A stretch of 34,941 nt of DNA from Paracoccaceae bacterium (lineage in GTDB: Bacteria > Pseudomonadota > Alphaproteobacteria > Rhizobiales > Stappiaceae). Positions 16,435 through 25,784 of this stretch are shown here, piece by piece. The notes below the pieces were generated by a model. The model searched no databases. It was not told the DNA's origin and saw nothing but the letters and a program-made list of their open reading frames with translations. Numbering within the stretch: the first letter of the stretch is position 1; each line of letters starts with the position of its first letter. The stretch covers positions 1-34,941 of the forward strand of contig PARB01000104.1 of NCBI GenBank assembly GCA_002709505.1. The letters run 5' to 3'. The position numbers and the translations under genes were made by a program.

Positions 16435-16547
16435 ATTGCGAGTGAATTCGGTGCGGTCTTCATCCGGTTGAGGCCGCCCACAGGGAAAGAAGGCGCAGAC
16501 GCGCGGCGCGGGAAAACCGCTGCCATGTGTCATCAGGCGGACGAAAT

Positions 16548-17399
16548 ATGCGGATCACTGTTTTTGGTTGTCTCAGCGCTGTCATGATGTGCGCGGCCTT
16601 TGCGGGACCTGCGAACGCACAGGATTCTGCCGCAGCGGCGGCAGCCCGCATGTCGGGTGCTGCAGGAAGCGCGCATGATATTTCCCCCGGCGAGGCGTTG
16701 CGTGCCGGAACGCGCTTCTATTACGCCGGCGAGAAGGAGCGTGCGCTCGACTCTCTGCGGTTTGCCGCCGAGAACGGCCATCCGCTGGCGGCCTGGAAGC
16801 TCGGCCGGATGTATTCGCGCGGCGACGGCGTCAAGGAAGACGACATCAAGGCGTTCGAGTATTTTCGCGAGATCGCCTCCAATTACGCCGACGACAGCCC
16901 GTCGTCGCCCCGCGCCCCTTTCATCGCCAGCGCCTTCGTCGAGCTCGGCTCCTATTACCTGACGGGTATCAACGACAGTGCGATCAAGCCCAACATCGGG
17001 CGGGCGCGCGAGATCTTCAGCTATGCCGCGTCCTATTTCGGCGATGCGGATGCGCAGTATCATCTGGGCATGCTGTATCTCGACGAAAGCGGCCGAGATG
17101 TGCGCATGGCGGCGCGCTGGTTGAAGCTGGCGGCGAAGAAAGGGCACCTGAAGGCGCAGGCGCGGCTTGGCGAATTGCTCTATACCGGCGACTTCCACGG
17201 CTTCGACAACAAGGTTGCCGGCCTGATGTGGCTGACCGTCGCGCAGCGTCGGGCCAGCGGGGCGGATGAGGCCTGGATCACCGAGTTGCAGGAGCGCAGT
17301 TTCTCGCTGGCCGAGGAGAGCGTTCGCCGCCGGTCCGCAAGCCTCGCGGAATCCTGGATGCAGGCGAACCCGTCCGTTCTTGCCGACAGCCGGCAGTAG
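16548..17399 (+). CDS. exoR: ExoR-like periplasmic Sel1-repeat regulator
   Basis: 283 residues. Seen: a signal peptide (MRITVFGCLSAVMMCAAFAG, cleavage after ANA near residue 25), then Sel1-type repeats: ALDSLRFAAENGHPLAAWKLGRMY followed by GDGVKEDDIKAFEYF, AREIFSYAASYFGDADAQYHLGMLY, and AARWLKLAAKKGHLKAQARLGELLY. Length, order of repeats and the AAKKGH/AQA pattern fit ExoR, the periplasmic inhibitor of the ExoS-ChvI system controlling exopolysaccharide and motility in rhizobia. exoS and chvI are not in the window. GTG 16527 is in frame but ATG 16548, with AGGCGGA upstream, starts the signal peptide. Function beyond the family is inferred. Confidence 0.82.
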   Translation: MRITVFGCLSAVMMCAAFAGPANAQDSAAAAAARMSGAAGSAHDISPGEALRAGTRFYYAGEKERALDSLRFAAENGHPLAAWKLGRMYSRGDGVKEDDIKAFEYFREIASNYADDSPSSPRAPFIASAFVELGSYYLTGINDSAIKPNIGRAREIFSYAASYFGDADAQYHLGMLYLDESGRDVRMAARWLKLAAKKGHLKAQARLGELLYTGDFHGFDNKVAGLMWLTVAQRRASGADEAWITELQERSFSLAEESVRRRSASLAESWMQANPSVLADSRQ

Positions 17400-17441
17400 C
17401 CGCCGTCGACTTTTGTCGCGAAATCCCCTGATGCTTCAGCG

Positions 17442-17482
17442 CGGGACCTGCCGTCCCGGTGACGCCCCGCGGGTCAGCCCGC
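17442..17482. terminator. Weak hairpins between convergent exoR and Cys-rich genes
   Basis: CGGGAC/GTCCCG (17442-17458, 5-base loop) and GCGGG/CCCGC (17469-17482, 4-base loop). They lie in the gap between convergent stop codons and overlap the stop of the minus-strand gene. No T-tract. Confidence 0.35.
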
Positions 17483-17800
17483 GCTTGGCTTGGCTGTGTC
17501 ACCGTCCGGCGTTTCGGATGCGCCTGGCAGCAGCCGCGTGGTCGGGCATTCCTGTTTGAGCGGCGTCCATGTCGTGTTGTTGAGAAGCATCGAGCAGCGG
17601 GCGAGCTGCGGTCCGTCCGGTCCGCGCAGGCAGATCGTCTCGCCAAGGTGATAGTCCTGACCGAAAAAGCGGCATGTGCAGGCGGAGCGGCTATTCTGCT
17701 GGGAGGCAGCGCTTGCCGCGAACAGAAGCGGTGCGGTCAATGCCGCCGTTGCCAGGATGCCGCCGCGCAGGCGGCGTGAAATCTGCCATGACCCATGCAT
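17474..17800 (-). CDS. Secreted Cys-containing protein of unknown function
   Basis: 108 residues from ATG 17800 (119 if GTG 17833 is used). Seen: a basic N-terminus, a hydrophobic signal segment (GILATAALTAPLLFAASAAS) and a mature domain with five Cys: CTC, then IC in HLGETICLRG, RC in LARCSML, and EC in LKQECP. The CTCRFFGQDYHLGE segment could form disulfides, or bind metal. I do not recognise the family. No clear ribosome site precedes ATG 17800, so the start is uncertain, but it gives the better signal peptide. Convergent with the exoR-like gene. Confidence 0.65.
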   Translation of the reverse strand: MHGSWQISRRLRGGILATAALTAPLLFAASAASQQNSRSACTCRFFGQDYHLGETICLRGPDGPQLARCSMLLNNTTWTPLKQECPTTRLLPGASETPDGDTAKPSAG

Positions 17801-17876
17801 GGCGCAATCATAGCATATCCTGACGGAAATCACGCTTTTACCGCAACGTCATTTCGTGACGCCGCGCCCGACGCTC

Positions 17877-17896
17877 AGCGCAAATCCGTTTGCGCT
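17877..17896 (-). terminator. Hairpin at the end of xthA
   Basis: AGCGCAAA (17877-17884), loop TCCG, TTTGCGCT (17889-17896): a perfect 8-bp stem that touches the xthA stop codon. No T-tract, so only a probable terminator. Confidence 0.45.
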
Positions 17897-18678
17897 CAAT
17901 CGGCGAATTCGGCCCAGACCGGCACATGGTCCGACGGCTTTTCCCAGCCGCGCACATGCTGGTCCACACCCGTGCGCTCCAGACGGTCGACCGCTTCCGC
18001 CGACAGGAGCAGGTGATCGATGCGGATACCGTTGTTCTTCTGCCAGGCGCCGGCCTGATAATCCCAGAAGCTGTAGACACCGTCGTCATGGTTGGTCAGG
18101 CGCAGCGCATCGGACAGTCCGAGGTTTTCAAGCGCGCGGAACGCGCGCCGGCTTTCCGGCTGGAACAGCGCATCGTCGCGCCAGGCGTCCGGGTTTTTTG
18201 CGTCGCGCGGTTCGGGGATCACATTGTAGTCGCCGAGAAGGACAAACGCTTCCTCCCGGGCAAGGCAGTCCTGCGCATGGCGGTGCAGGCGCTCCATCCA
18301 CTTCAGCTTGTAGTCGAATTTCTCCGTTCCCAGCGGATTGCCGTTGGGCAGATAGAGACATCCGACCCGCACCGGGCCGGCGGCGCTTTTCACCCGCGCC
18401 TCGATGTAGCGCGCCTGGGTGTCCTCGTCGTCGCCGGGCAGGCCGCGCGAGACGTCCTCAAGCGGAAGCCGGCTGAGCAGGGCAACGCCGTTGAAGCCCT
18501 TTTGTCCATGCGTCTCCACCTGGTAGCCCAGCGCCTCGAACTCGGCCGCCGGAAACCCCTCGTCGACCGACTTGATTTCCTGCAGGCAGGCAATGTCGGG
18601 CCTGGCTTCCTCAAGCCAGGCGAGGGCGGTGTCGTGGCGCGCCTTGACGCCATTGATGTTCCAAGTGGCGATCTTCAA
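17896..18678 (-). CDS. xthA: Exodeoxyribonuclease III / AP endonuclease
   Basis: 260 residues, close to E. coli exonuclease III (268). It cuts DNA at abasic sites and trims 3' ends in base excision repair. Seen: TWNINGVKAR at the start, metal-binding Glu34 in CLQEIK, Asp150 and Asn152 in LGDYNV, the IDHLLLS region (Asp221) and the final SDHVPV with Asp250-His251. All catalytic residues are present. The frame extends to 18819, but that would run into erpA; a TTG start at 18678 is preceded by AGGAAC and begins the conserved sequence directly. It lies 52 bases after erpA, probably in one transcript. Confidence 0.94.
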   Translation of the reverse strand: MKIATWNINGVKARHDTALAWLEEARPDIACLQEIKSVDEGFPAAEFEALGYQVETHGQKGFNGVALLSRLPLEDVSRGLPGDDEDTQARYIEARVKSAAGPVRVGCLYLPNGNPLGTEKFDYKLKWMERLHRHAQDCLAREEAFVLLGDYNVIPEPRDAKNPDAWRDDALFQPESRRAFRALENLGLSDALRLTNHDDGVYSFWDYQAGAWQKNNGIRIDHLLLSAEAVDRLERTGVDQHVRGWEKPSDHVPVWAEFAD

Positions 18679-18730
18679 CGGATGTTCCTGGTCAAGAGCT
18701 GCGCGCCGCGTCCGGGGCGGGCGAAAGGCG

Positions 18731-19123
18731 TCAGATGGAAAAGCTCGTCCCGCAGCCGCATCCGGCGGAGGCGAGCGGATTGTTGATCTGGAACGACTGC
18801 CCCATGATGTCATCGACATAGTCGACGACGGATCCGCTCATGTATTGCAGCGACACCGGGTCGACGAGCACGATCGCGCCGGCCTCCTCGATGACGACGT
18901 CATCGTCCTCGCGGTCGGTCACCAGATCGTATTTGTACTGGAACCCGGAGCATCCACCGCCCTCGACGCTGATGCGCAGCATCGTCCCCGCCGGTTCTCC
19001 CGACAGGATGCGGGCAATCCGCCGGATCGCGGAGGGGCTGACGGTCACACTGTCCCCGGATGCGGAGGCAACGGAAACAGCCCCGTTGGCCTGCGTTTCC
19101 GCGACGGTTGTTTCGCTGGTCAT
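18731..19123 (-). CDS. erpA: A-type Fe-S insertion protein ErpA
   Basis: 130 residues of the HesB/IscA family. Seen: an N-terminal Thr/Ala/Ser-rich extension of about 25 residues, then [13 protein letters not shown] and the ligands Cys58 (GGGCSGFQY), Cys122 and Cys124 (GCGCGTSF). The acidic [19 protein letters not shown] segment and the FQINNP motif support ErpA rather than SufA, although the family members are hard to separate by sequence. It supplies clusters to respiratory and isoprenoid enzymes in other bacteria. It is upstream of xthA and divergent from dgt. Confidence 0.92.
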   Translation of the reverse strand: MTSETTVAETQANGAVSVASASGDSVTVSPSAIRRIARILSGEPAGTMLRISVEGGGCSGFQYKYDLVTDREDDDVVIEEAGAIVLVDPVSLQYMSGSVVDYVDDIMGQSFQINNPLASAGCGCGTSFSI

Positions 19124-19257
19124 TTCCAGACCTCACTGTTCACGCCGAAGGGCGTTCTTGCCGTGTCTTGCAGTCGCGCCGGCTGTTGCTGGCGGTTTTT
19201 CCGCCGAAGCCTGCAAAGAAAGTGATGCGGCGCGAGCGTCATGTCTGTGCAAGACGT

Positions 19258-19270
19258 TACCTGATAGGTA
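19258..19270. promoter_or_regulatory. Inverted repeat between erpA and dgt
   Basis: TACCT-GAT-AGGTA is a perfect 5+3+5 inverted repeat in the 236-base divergent region of erpA and dgt. It could be a regulator-binding site. I do not recognise the consensus and find no strong -35/-10 pair near it. Confidence 0.3.
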
Positions 19271-19359
19271 TGAACAGGGCGAGCCTGCGTCAACAGCATG
19301 AAGCCGGCAATCGCGCTCGTGACAGTGCCGCGCGAGGGCCGGAATTTCACGGAGAGCCG

Positions 19360-20577
19360 ATGACTGCCCCCCTAGGATACGGCGCCCAGCCGCGTGCGGC
19401 CTATGCAACGGACCCGGACAGGAGCGCGGGACGCCTGTTTCCCGAAGGCGAAAGCCCGACGCGCACGCCGTTCCAGCGCGATCGCGACCGGATCATTCAT
19501 TCGACGGCTTTCCGGCGGCTGAAACACAAGACGCAGGTGTTCGTCTATCACGAGGGCGATCATTTCCGCACCCGGCTGACCCATACCATCGAGGTCTCCC
19601 AGATCGCGCGGTCGCTGGCCCGCGCCTTGCGGCTTGACGAGGATCTCGCCGAGTGCCTGGCGCTTGCCCACGACCTTGGCCACACCCCCTTCGGCCATGA
19701 GGGCGAGGATGTCATGGATGCCTGCATGGCGCCCTATGGCGGGTTCGATCACAATGCGCAGTCGCTGCGGATCGTTACGAACCTTGAGCGGCGCTACGCG
19801 GAGTTCGACGGGCTCAACCTGAGTTGGGAGACCCTTGAGGGGCTGGTAAAGCACAATGGGCCGCTGGTCGGGACGGACGGCAAGCCGATCGGCAAATTCG
19901 CGGGCGGGGATCTGCCCTTCGCGATCCGGGCGAATGCGGCGCGTCAGGACCTGCGCCTCGACACCTGGCCGGGCGCGGAGGCCCAGGCCGCTGCAATCGC
20001 CGATGACATTGCCTATGATGCCCATGATCTCGACGACGGACTGCGGGCGGGGCTGCTGAGCGTGGAGCAGATTCGCGAGGTGCCGTTCTTCAAGGACATT
20101 CTCGACGAGGTCGACGCACGCTATCCCGACCTTGAGGAGCCGCGGCGCATTCACGAGATCGTCCGCCGCTCGATTACCCGCATGGTCGAGGATGTCATCG
20201 AGGAGTCCGTTCGTCGGCTGACCGCGCTGGCGCCACGCTCTGTGGAGGACATTCGCGCAGCTTCTGGCGCCGTGGTGAGCTTTTCCGAGGGAATGACCGC
20301 GTCGGAGCGCTCCGTGAAGGCGTTCCTGTTTGCAAATCTCTACCGGCACGACAGCGTGCTCGCGGTCCGCAAGCAGGTTGCCGCCATCGTGCGCGACCTG
20401 TTTGCCGCCTATATGGAGACGCCGAGCCTGATGCCGGAGGAATGGCACCGGGATCTGCGGCCCGACGAGCCGGACCGTCTCGCCCGCCGCGTTTGCGATT
20501 TCGTCGCCGGCATGACCGACCGTTTCGCCGTCGACGAGCATCGCCGCCTGTTTGACCATACCCCGGATTTGGGCTAG
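19360..20577 (+). CDS. dgt: Deoxyguanosinetriphosphate triphosphohydrolase-like protein
   Basis: 405 residues of the HD-domain dNTPase family, which releases triphosphate from deoxynucleotides and helps control dNTP pools. Seen: [26 protein letters not shown] (33-59 region), His75 in [12 protein letters not shown], the HD pair 104-105 in [15 protein letters not shown] and the late [17 protein letters not shown] segment. Length and motifs fit the type common in Alphaproteobacteria. GGAG lies 5 bases before ATG 19360; the longer open frame upstream overlaps erpA and is not supported. The argS gene follows after 88 bases. Confidence 0.93.
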   Translation: MTAPLGYGAQPRAAYATDPDRSAGRLFPEGESPTRTPFQRDRDRIIHSTAFRRLKHKTQVFVYHEGDHFRTRLTHTIEVSQIARSLARALRLDEDLAECLALAHDLGHTPFGHEGEDVMDACMAPYGGFDHNAQSLRIVTNLERRYAEFDGLNLSWETLEGLVKHNGPLVGTDGKPIGKFAGGDLPFAIRANAARQDLRLDTWPGAEAQAAAIADDIAYDAHDLDDGLRAGLLSVEQIREVPFFKDILDEVDARYPDLEEPRRIHEIVRRSITRMVEDVIEESVRRLTALAPRSVEDIRAASGAVVSFSEGMTASERSVKAFLFANLYRHDSVLAVRKQVAAIVRDLFAAYMETPSLMPEEWHRDLRPDEPDRLARRVCDFVAGMTDRFAVDEHRRLFDHTPDLG

Positions 20578-20665
20578 GTCGCCCGCCTGCCCGTTTCACA
20601 GACAAGCCGCACGCAGGTCCGGGCGCATGCCGCACCGGACCGGGCCGCGCCGAGAGAAGTCGCAC

Positions 20666-22432
20666 ATGAACATCTTCACCGAATATGCCGATCTGGTTCG
20701 TGACGCTGTCACGCGGCTTTATCCCAACGGAGAGGTTGATCCGGCCTTGCTGGCGCGCTGTGTGGTGGAGCCCCCGCGCGATCCCGCCCATGGCGATCTC
20801 GCGACCAATGCGGCGATGGTGCTGGCCAAGCCGCTCAAGACCAATCCGCGCGCGCTCGCCGAACGGTTGAGCGGCGAGCTTTCCGGAAAGGGTGACATTC
20901 TCTCCGCGGAGGTCGCCGGGCCGGGCTTCCTGAACTTCCGTCTGGCCGATGCGGTCTGGACGCGGGTGCTGCGCGCCGTTCTGGCCGACGAACGGGATTT
21001 CGGCCGCTCCACCATGGGCGGCAACCTGAAGGTCAACGTGGAATATGTCTCCGCCAATCCGACCGGGCCGATGCATGTCGGCCACTGCCGGGGAGCGGTC
21101 GTGGGCGACGCGCTTGCTTCCTTGCTTGATTTCGCCGGCTACGACGTCACCCGCGAATATTACATCAACGACGCCGGTTCCCAGATCGATGTTCTCGCGC
21201 GTTCGGCCTTCCTGCGGTACCGCGAGGCGCTGGGCGAGGATATCGGCAAGATCCCCGAGGGGTTGTACCCCGGCGACTATCTCGTCCCGGTCGGAAAGGC
21301 GCTCGTTGAAAAGCATGGGCGCGCGCTTCTCGAGATGGACGAGGACAGCCGGCTGGCGCTCGTCAAGGAAGACACGATCGCGGCGATGATGGACCTGATC
21401 CGCGCGGATCTCGCCCTGCTCAACGTGCATCACGACCTGTTCTTTTCCGAGCGCACCCTGCATGCGCGCCAGGAGGGCAACGGCTCCGAGATCGACAAGA
21501 TGCTCGATGTTCTGCGGGCCCGCGATCTCGTTTACGAGGGCACCCTGCCGCCGCCGAAAGGGCAGGTGCCGGAGGACTGGGAAGACCGCGAGCAGACGCT
21601 GTTCCGCGCCAGCAACTATGGCGACGACATCGACCGTCCGTTGAAGAAATCCGACGGCAGCTACACGTATTTCGCCGCCGACGTCGCTTATATGCTGTCC
21701 AAATACGAGCGCGGCTTCAAGGAGATGATCTTCATCCTCGGTGCCGACCATGGCGGCTACGTCAAGCGCCTCGAGGCGGTCGGACGGGCGATTTCCGGCG
21801 GTGATGCCAAGGTGATCGTGCGCCTGTGCCAGCTGGTGAAGTTGTTCCGTGGCGGCGAGCCCGTGCGCATGTCGAAGCGCTCCGGCGATTTCGTGACTTT
21901 GCGCGATGTGGTCGAGGAGGTGGGCTGCGATCCGGTGCGCTTCATGATGCTCTACCGCAAGAACGACGCGCCGCTCGATTTCGACTTCAAGAAAGTGACC
22001 GAGCAGTCCAAGGACAATCCCGTCTTCTACGTCCAGTACGGCCACGCCCGCTGTCGCTCCGTGCTGCGGCAGGCGGCTGAAGACATGCCCGATATCGAGA
22101 CGTCGTCTTCCGCCCTGGCGCAAAGCGACTTCTCCCTGCTGACCGATTCGGGCGAGCGGGAAATCGCCGCACGCCTTGCTGCATGGCCGAGACTTGTGGA
22201 AAGCGCTGCGGAAGCACATGAGCCGCATCGGGTTGCCTTCTACCTGCACGAACTGGCCAGCGCCCTGCATTCGCACTGGAACAAGGGCAAGGATTTGCCG
22301 CAATTACGTTTTATTAACCCTGAACATCGACAACTAACGTTGGCCCGCCTTGGTCTTGTTCATGCGGTCTCCTTGGTTCTTGCGTCCGGCCTGTCCTTGT
22401 TGGGTGTCGCGGCGCCCGAAGAGATGCGATGA
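20666..22432 (+). CDS. argS: Arginyl-tRNA synthetase
   Basis: 588 residues; a class I synthetase that charges tRNA-Arg. Seen: N-terminal additional domain with [10 protein letters not shown], the active-site HIGH-type motif in [18 protein letters not shown], the KMSKS-type RMSKRSGDF, and the C-terminal anticodon-binding domain ending in [15 protein letters not shown] and SGLSLLGV. The ATG at 20666 has GAGA upstream. Synteny with the SPOR, nagZ and scp genes is typical of Alphaproteobacteria. Confidence 0.97.
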   Translation: MNIFTEYADLVRDAVTRLYPNGEVDPALLARCVVEPPRDPAHGDLATNAAMVLAKPLKTNPRALAERLSGELSGKGDILSAEVAGPGFLNFRLADAVWTRVLRAVLADERDFGRSTMGGNLKVNVEYVSANPTGPMHVGHCRGAVVGDALASLLDFAGYDVTREYYINDAGSQIDVLARSAFLRYREALGEDIGKIPEGLYPGDYLVPVGKALVEKHGRALLEMDEDSRLALVKEDTIAAMMDLIRADLALLNVHHDLFFSERTLHARQEGNGSEIDKMLDVLRARDLVYEGTLPPPKGQVPEDWEDREQTLFRASNYGDDIDRPLKKSDGSYTYFAADVAYMLSKYERGFKEMIFILGADHGGYVKRLEAVGRAISGGDAKVIVRLCQLVKLFRGGEPVRMSKRSGDFVTLRDVVEEVGCDPVRFMMLYRKNDAPLDFDFKKVTEQSKDNPVFYVQYGHARCRSVLRQAAEDMPDIETSSSALAQSDFSLLTDSGEREIAARLAAWPRLVESAAEAHEPHRVAFYLHELASALHSHWNKGKDLPQLRFINPEHRQLTLARLGLVHAVSLVLASGLSLLGVAAPEEMR

Positions 22433-22495
22433 GGACAGGAGGGTCCTGCGGCCGCGCGGATTGCGGTCCAATCCAGCGGGGAAGTCCTCAGCATT

Positions 22496-24652
22496 ATGTC
22501 CAACCGTTCGAACCATCCGGTCAGCGATACGGACCACCGCGGCGACCGGCGCGCGGATGACGGCCACGGCGGGTTCGAGGAGGATCCGCTCGTCGAGCTG
22601 GCGCGCATCGTCAGCGAGGGCAATGCCAAGTTTCGTCCCGTCGCCATGGCCGAACCGCGCTTCGATGAGCCTGCGGCGGCGCCTGCCGGCGATCCCGACG
22701 CTGCCGATGCGTCCGGCTGGGACGCGGTCGCGCCGGAGCGTGGCGGTTGGGATGACGCGTTCGAGCCGTCCCGCGAGGTGCCTCCGGTTGCGCCGGCGCA
22801 TGGCGAGGCCGACTATTCCGACGCCTATGCGCGGCGCCTCGACCCCGAGGAAGCGCCTTCTCCTTCAGTCGATGCGGCCGGCTCGCACGACGTCTACGCC
22901 GATACATGGCAAGGCGAGTCGACGGCAGACGACTGGGCCGATGACGCGCGTTTTGCCGAAGCGCCGCGTGCGCCCCAGGTCGATTGGCCGGAAGGCCCGG
23001 TCAATCGGTCCGGCGACGTCGTCACGGATTACGGCCGCGACCCCTATGCCTTCGAGGATGCCGCGTCCCGTGACGGTCCGGACGCCTATCCCGCTGAGCC
23101 TGCCTTCGACCAGCCGACGCACTACGAGGACGGCGGCGAAGGCGCGAACTACGGGGCGGAAGACGCTTATGCCGCTGAAGACGCCTATGTTGCTGAAGAT
23201 GAACGCACACGCGCGATCACGGCCAATCTGAGTGCATCCCTTGAAGATGAACTCCTCGGCCCGCGCATCGGCGCTTCGGCGGATGACACCGCCTGGGCGG
23301 TAGAAGACAGCCGCCAAGACGAGGGTTTTGACGATCTCCTGATGGATCCGCCGGCAACCGGCTGGTCCGAAGATCAAGCGCCAGCCCGCCAGGCCCCCTA
23401 TGCCCCGTCCTTCGACGAGGATTTCTATGCCAGCGCAGATGCGGAGGCTCCGCCGCCGCCCGAGGGGTATGATCTCGATGCCGTCGCCCAGGCGATGCGC
23501 GAGGGCGATCCCCAGATCGGCGGGCATGGGGTCCTGCCGCCGCATTCCGCGCTGGAGCAGGAGGCGGTGCCGGAGGAAAAGTCCCGTCGCGGATTGTTCG
23601 CGGCCGCCGCCGTGCTTGGTCTTGTCGTGGCCGGCGGCGCTGTATTCGCCCTTTTCGATTTCGGTGGGTCGGACGTTGTCGGGCCGCCGCCCGTGATCAC
23701 CGCCTCCGACGAGCCGCTGAAGATTTACCCGGAGGGCGAGGAGCCTGCGGCCAGTGGCCAGAGCAAGCTGATCTACGACCGGGTCGGCGGGGTCGAAACC
23801 CCGCGCGAGGAACGCCTGGTGGTCCGCGATGAATCGCCGGTCGCGTCGCTCCCGCCGGCGCCTGTCGCCGAGGGAGACCCGCAGACCCGCGTGCCCGCCG
23901 GGCCGCGCCGGGTGCGCACCGTGGTGGTGCGGCCCGACGGAACGATCATTTCCGGGGACGATCAGGCGGCTCCGGCCGACACGGGGACCCCGGCTGCATC
24001 GCAGAGCCCGCAGGCCCCCTCTCAGGGGCAGCCGGCCGCCGTCCCCTCGTCGCCGTCACAGGTTGCCACGGTCAATCCGACGGGTGATGCCCGTCAGGTC
24101 ACCACGACGCCCGTGACCGCGCCCGGTGCGACGCCGTCCGCGGATGGGGGCGCCGACGCGGCGCAGCCGACCAGCCCGACCGCCGCGGGTCCGACCGTGG
24201 CCGGCGAAGTGCCGGCAAATGTTCCGCGGGACAAGCCGGGCGACATCCAGACGCTGGCCGCAAGTGCGGCTCCGCCGCCCGATATTCCCCGCCAGGCCGC
24301 AGCCACGCCGCGCAACACCGCGGCACCGCTCGATCTGACGGCGAGCCAGCAGGGCGCGACGCAGCCGGCGGCTCCGGCACCGGCTGCTGGCGGAACGATC
24401 CCGGCAGGGGCCTATGTGGTCCAGGTGTCGTCGCAGCGCACCCAGGATCAGGCTCAGGCGGCGTTCGACAACCTCCGTCAGCGCTATTCGGGCGTGCTGG
24501 GCGGTGTGACTCCGGTGATCCAGCGTGCGGATCTCGGGGATCGCGGCACCTTCTACCGGGTCCGTATCCCGGCGTCGTCGCGCGACGATGCGATCTCGCT
24601 GTGCGAGCGCTTGAAGTCCGCCGGCGGAGACTGTTTCGTGCGGCGCAACTGA
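22496..24652 (+). CDS. SPOR-domain membrane protein
   Basis: A 718-residue bitopic inner-membrane protein. Seen: an acidic cytoplasmic region (about 1-360) beginning with EEDPLVELARIV, which is conserved in alphaproteobacterial members, a membrane helix near residues 365-386 (GLFAAAAVLGLVVAGGAVFA), a long Pro/Ala/Gln/Thr-rich periplasmic linker (about 390-630) and a C-terminal SPOR domain (638-716: AYVVQVSSQRTQ to GDCFVRRN). SPOR domains bind denuded septal peptidoglycan, so a division or cell-wall role is expected. It lies between argS and nagZ. The cytoplasmic part contains a short tandem repeat (23150-23203). Confidence 0.92.
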   Translation: MSNRSNHPVSDTDHRGDRRADDGHGGFEEDPLVELARIVSEGNAKFRPVAMAEPRFDEPAAAPAGDPDAADASGWDAVAPERGGWDDAFEPSREVPPVAPAHGEADYSDAYARRLDPEEAPSPSVDAAGSHDVYADTWQGESTADDWADDARFAEAPRAPQVDWPEGPVNRSGDVVTDYGRDPYAFEDAASRDGPDAYPAEPAFDQPTHYEDGGEGANYGAEDAYAAEDAYVAEDERTRAITANLSASLEDELLGPRIGASADDTAWAVEDSRQDEGFDDLLMDPPATGWSEDQAPARQAPYAPSFDEDFYASADAEAPPPPEGYDLDAVAQAMREGDPQIGGHGVLPPHSALEQEAVPEEKSRRGLFAAAAVLGLVVAGGAVFALFDFGGSDVVGPPPVITASDEPLKIYPEGEEPAASGQSKLIYDRVGGVETPREERLVVRDESPVASLPPAPVAEGDPQTRVPAGPRRVRTVVVRPDGTIISGDDQAAPADTGTPAASQSPQAPSQGQPAAVPSSPSQVATVNPTGDARQVTTTPVTAPGATPSADGGADAAQPTSPTAAGPTVAGEVPANVPRDKPGDIQTLAASAAPPPDIPRQAAATPRNTAAPLDLTASQQGATQPAAPAPAAGGTIPAGAYVVQVSSQRTQDQAQAAFDNLRQRYSGVLGGVTPVIQRADLGDRGTFYRVRIPASSRDDAISLCERLKSAGGDCFVRRN
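23150..23203 (+). repeat. Three 18-bp in-frame repeats in the SPOR gene
   Basis: Three adjacent units encode YGAEDA, YAAEDA and YVAEDE. They enlarge the acidic cytoplasmic linker and look like a recent in-frame expansion, as the second and third units share TAT-GXX-GCT-GAA-GA. Confidence 0.75.
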
Positions 24653-24666
24653 TTGCACAGGTGAGG

Positions 24667-24698
24667 GCGGTTCGCGTCGAAGGTTAGAAGCGAACCGC
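24667..24698 (+). other. Stem-loop between the SPOR gene and nagZ
   Basis: GCGGTTCGC (24667-24675) pairs perfectly with GCGAACCGC (24690-24698) around a 14-base loop, within the 66-base gap. No T-tract. It could stabilise or attenuate the message between the two genes. Confidence 0.45.
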
Positions 24699-24718
24699 GC
24701 AGCGGACGAGACTTCCCC

Positions 24719-25732
24719 ATGACCAAGGCATTTATCACCGGCTGCTCCGGCACCCGGTTGTCGGCGGACGAGCGCCGGCTTTTTGACGACGAGCGGCCCT
24801 GGGGCCTGATCCTGTTTGCCCGCAATATCCGGGACGCCCAGCAGATCCGCGATCTCGTCGCGGACTTCCGCTACGTCGTCGGCAATCCGGACGCTCCGGT
24901 CCTGATCGATCAGGAAGGCGGGCGCGTGCGGCGTCTGCGACCACCGCTGGTGCAGGACTACCCGCCCGGTGCGGTCTACGGAAAACTCCACGCGGGTGAA
25001 CGCGAAGCAGGATTGCGGGCGGCCTGGTTGTGCGGCCGGTTGATCGGTGCCGATCTTGCGGATCTCGGCATCACCGTCGATTGCCTTCCCATCGTCGATG
25101 TGCCGCGGGGCGATACCAGCGACGTGATCGGCGACCGGGCCTATGGTACGGACCCGGAGGTGATCGCGCGGATCGGTCGTGCAATGACCGACGGGCTGGC
25201 GGCTGCCGGCGTCCTCCCGGTTCTGAAGCACATTCCCGGACACGGCCCGGCAACCGTCGACAGCCATCTGGCGCTGCCGGTCGTCGACACGGATCTGGAA
25301 ACCCTGCGCAGGCTCGACTTCGTGCCGTTTCGCGCCTTGCGCGACCTGCCGCTCGCGATGACGGCCCATGTCGTCTATACGGCGATCGACAGCCAGGCCT
25401 GCGCGACCTGTTCCCCGACGGTTATCGACACGATCATTCGCGGCGAGCTCGACTACCAGGGCTGCCTGATGAGCGATGATGTCTCGATGAAGGCGCTTGG
25501 CGGGGAGATGCAGGCGCGGGTTCGCAGCCTGTTCCTGGCCGGATGCGATCTTGCCCTGCATTGCAACGGCGATTTCGCGGAGATGCGCGATGTGGCGTCG
25601 GCGTCGCCGGTGCTTGCCGGAGAGCCGTTGCGGCGGGCGGATGCCGCGATCGCCGCGCGCCGTCAGGGCGAGCCGATGGATCGTGAGGCGCTTCAGGCGG
25701 AGTTTGCGGCGCTGCTTGCCGGTATCGTATAA
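24719..25732 (+). CDS. nagZ: Beta-N-acetylhexosaminidase NagZ (GH3)
   Basis: 337 residues; a cytoplasmic glycoside hydrolase of family 3 that removes GlcNAc from peptidoglycan-recycling muropeptides. Seen: IDQEGGRVRRL (63-73), KHIPGHG (170-176) with the nearby DSH (181-183) that carries the family's acid/base pair, and the nucleophile Asp in MSDDVSM (251-257). It has no signal peptide, as expected for NagZ. The product anhydroMurNAc-peptide induces AmpC in bacteria that carry ampR, which is not seen here. Its place before scpA is the usual alphaproteobacterial order. Confidence 0.95.
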   Translation: MTKAFITGCSGTRLSADERRLFDDERPWGLILFARNIRDAQQIRDLVADFRYVVGNPDAPVLIDQEGGRVRRLRPPLVQDYPPGAVYGKLHAGEREAGLRAAWLCGRLIGADLADLGITVDCLPIVDVPRGDTSDVIGDRAYGTDPEVIARIGRAMTDGLAAAGVLPVLKHIPGHGPATVDSHLALPVVDTDLETLRRLDFVPFRALRDLPLAMTAHVVYTAIDSQACATCSPTVIDTIIRGELDYQGCLMSDDVSMKALGGEMQARVRSLFLAGCDLALHCNGDFAEMRDVASASPVLAGEPLRRADAAIAARRQGEPMDREALQAEFAALLAGIV

Positions 25733-25784
25733 ACTCCCCATGCGGCAATGACGGGATGCTTGCCGGGAAGCGTTGGGGGCATGC

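Larger units (their letters stand above)
16171..16547. other. Leader region of the exoR-like gene
   Basis: A 377-base gap without a convincing gene. Seen: the tandem hairpins just after the microprotein; a candidate promoter TTGAAC (16351-16356), 17 bases, AGTATT (16374-16379); and a perfect 9-bp stem with a 5-base loop, AACCGAAGT/ACTTCGGTT (16412-16434). If that promoter is used, the stem-loop is in the leader of the exoR-like mRNA and the leader is about 160 bases long. A small RNA cannot be excluded. Confidence 0.4.
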
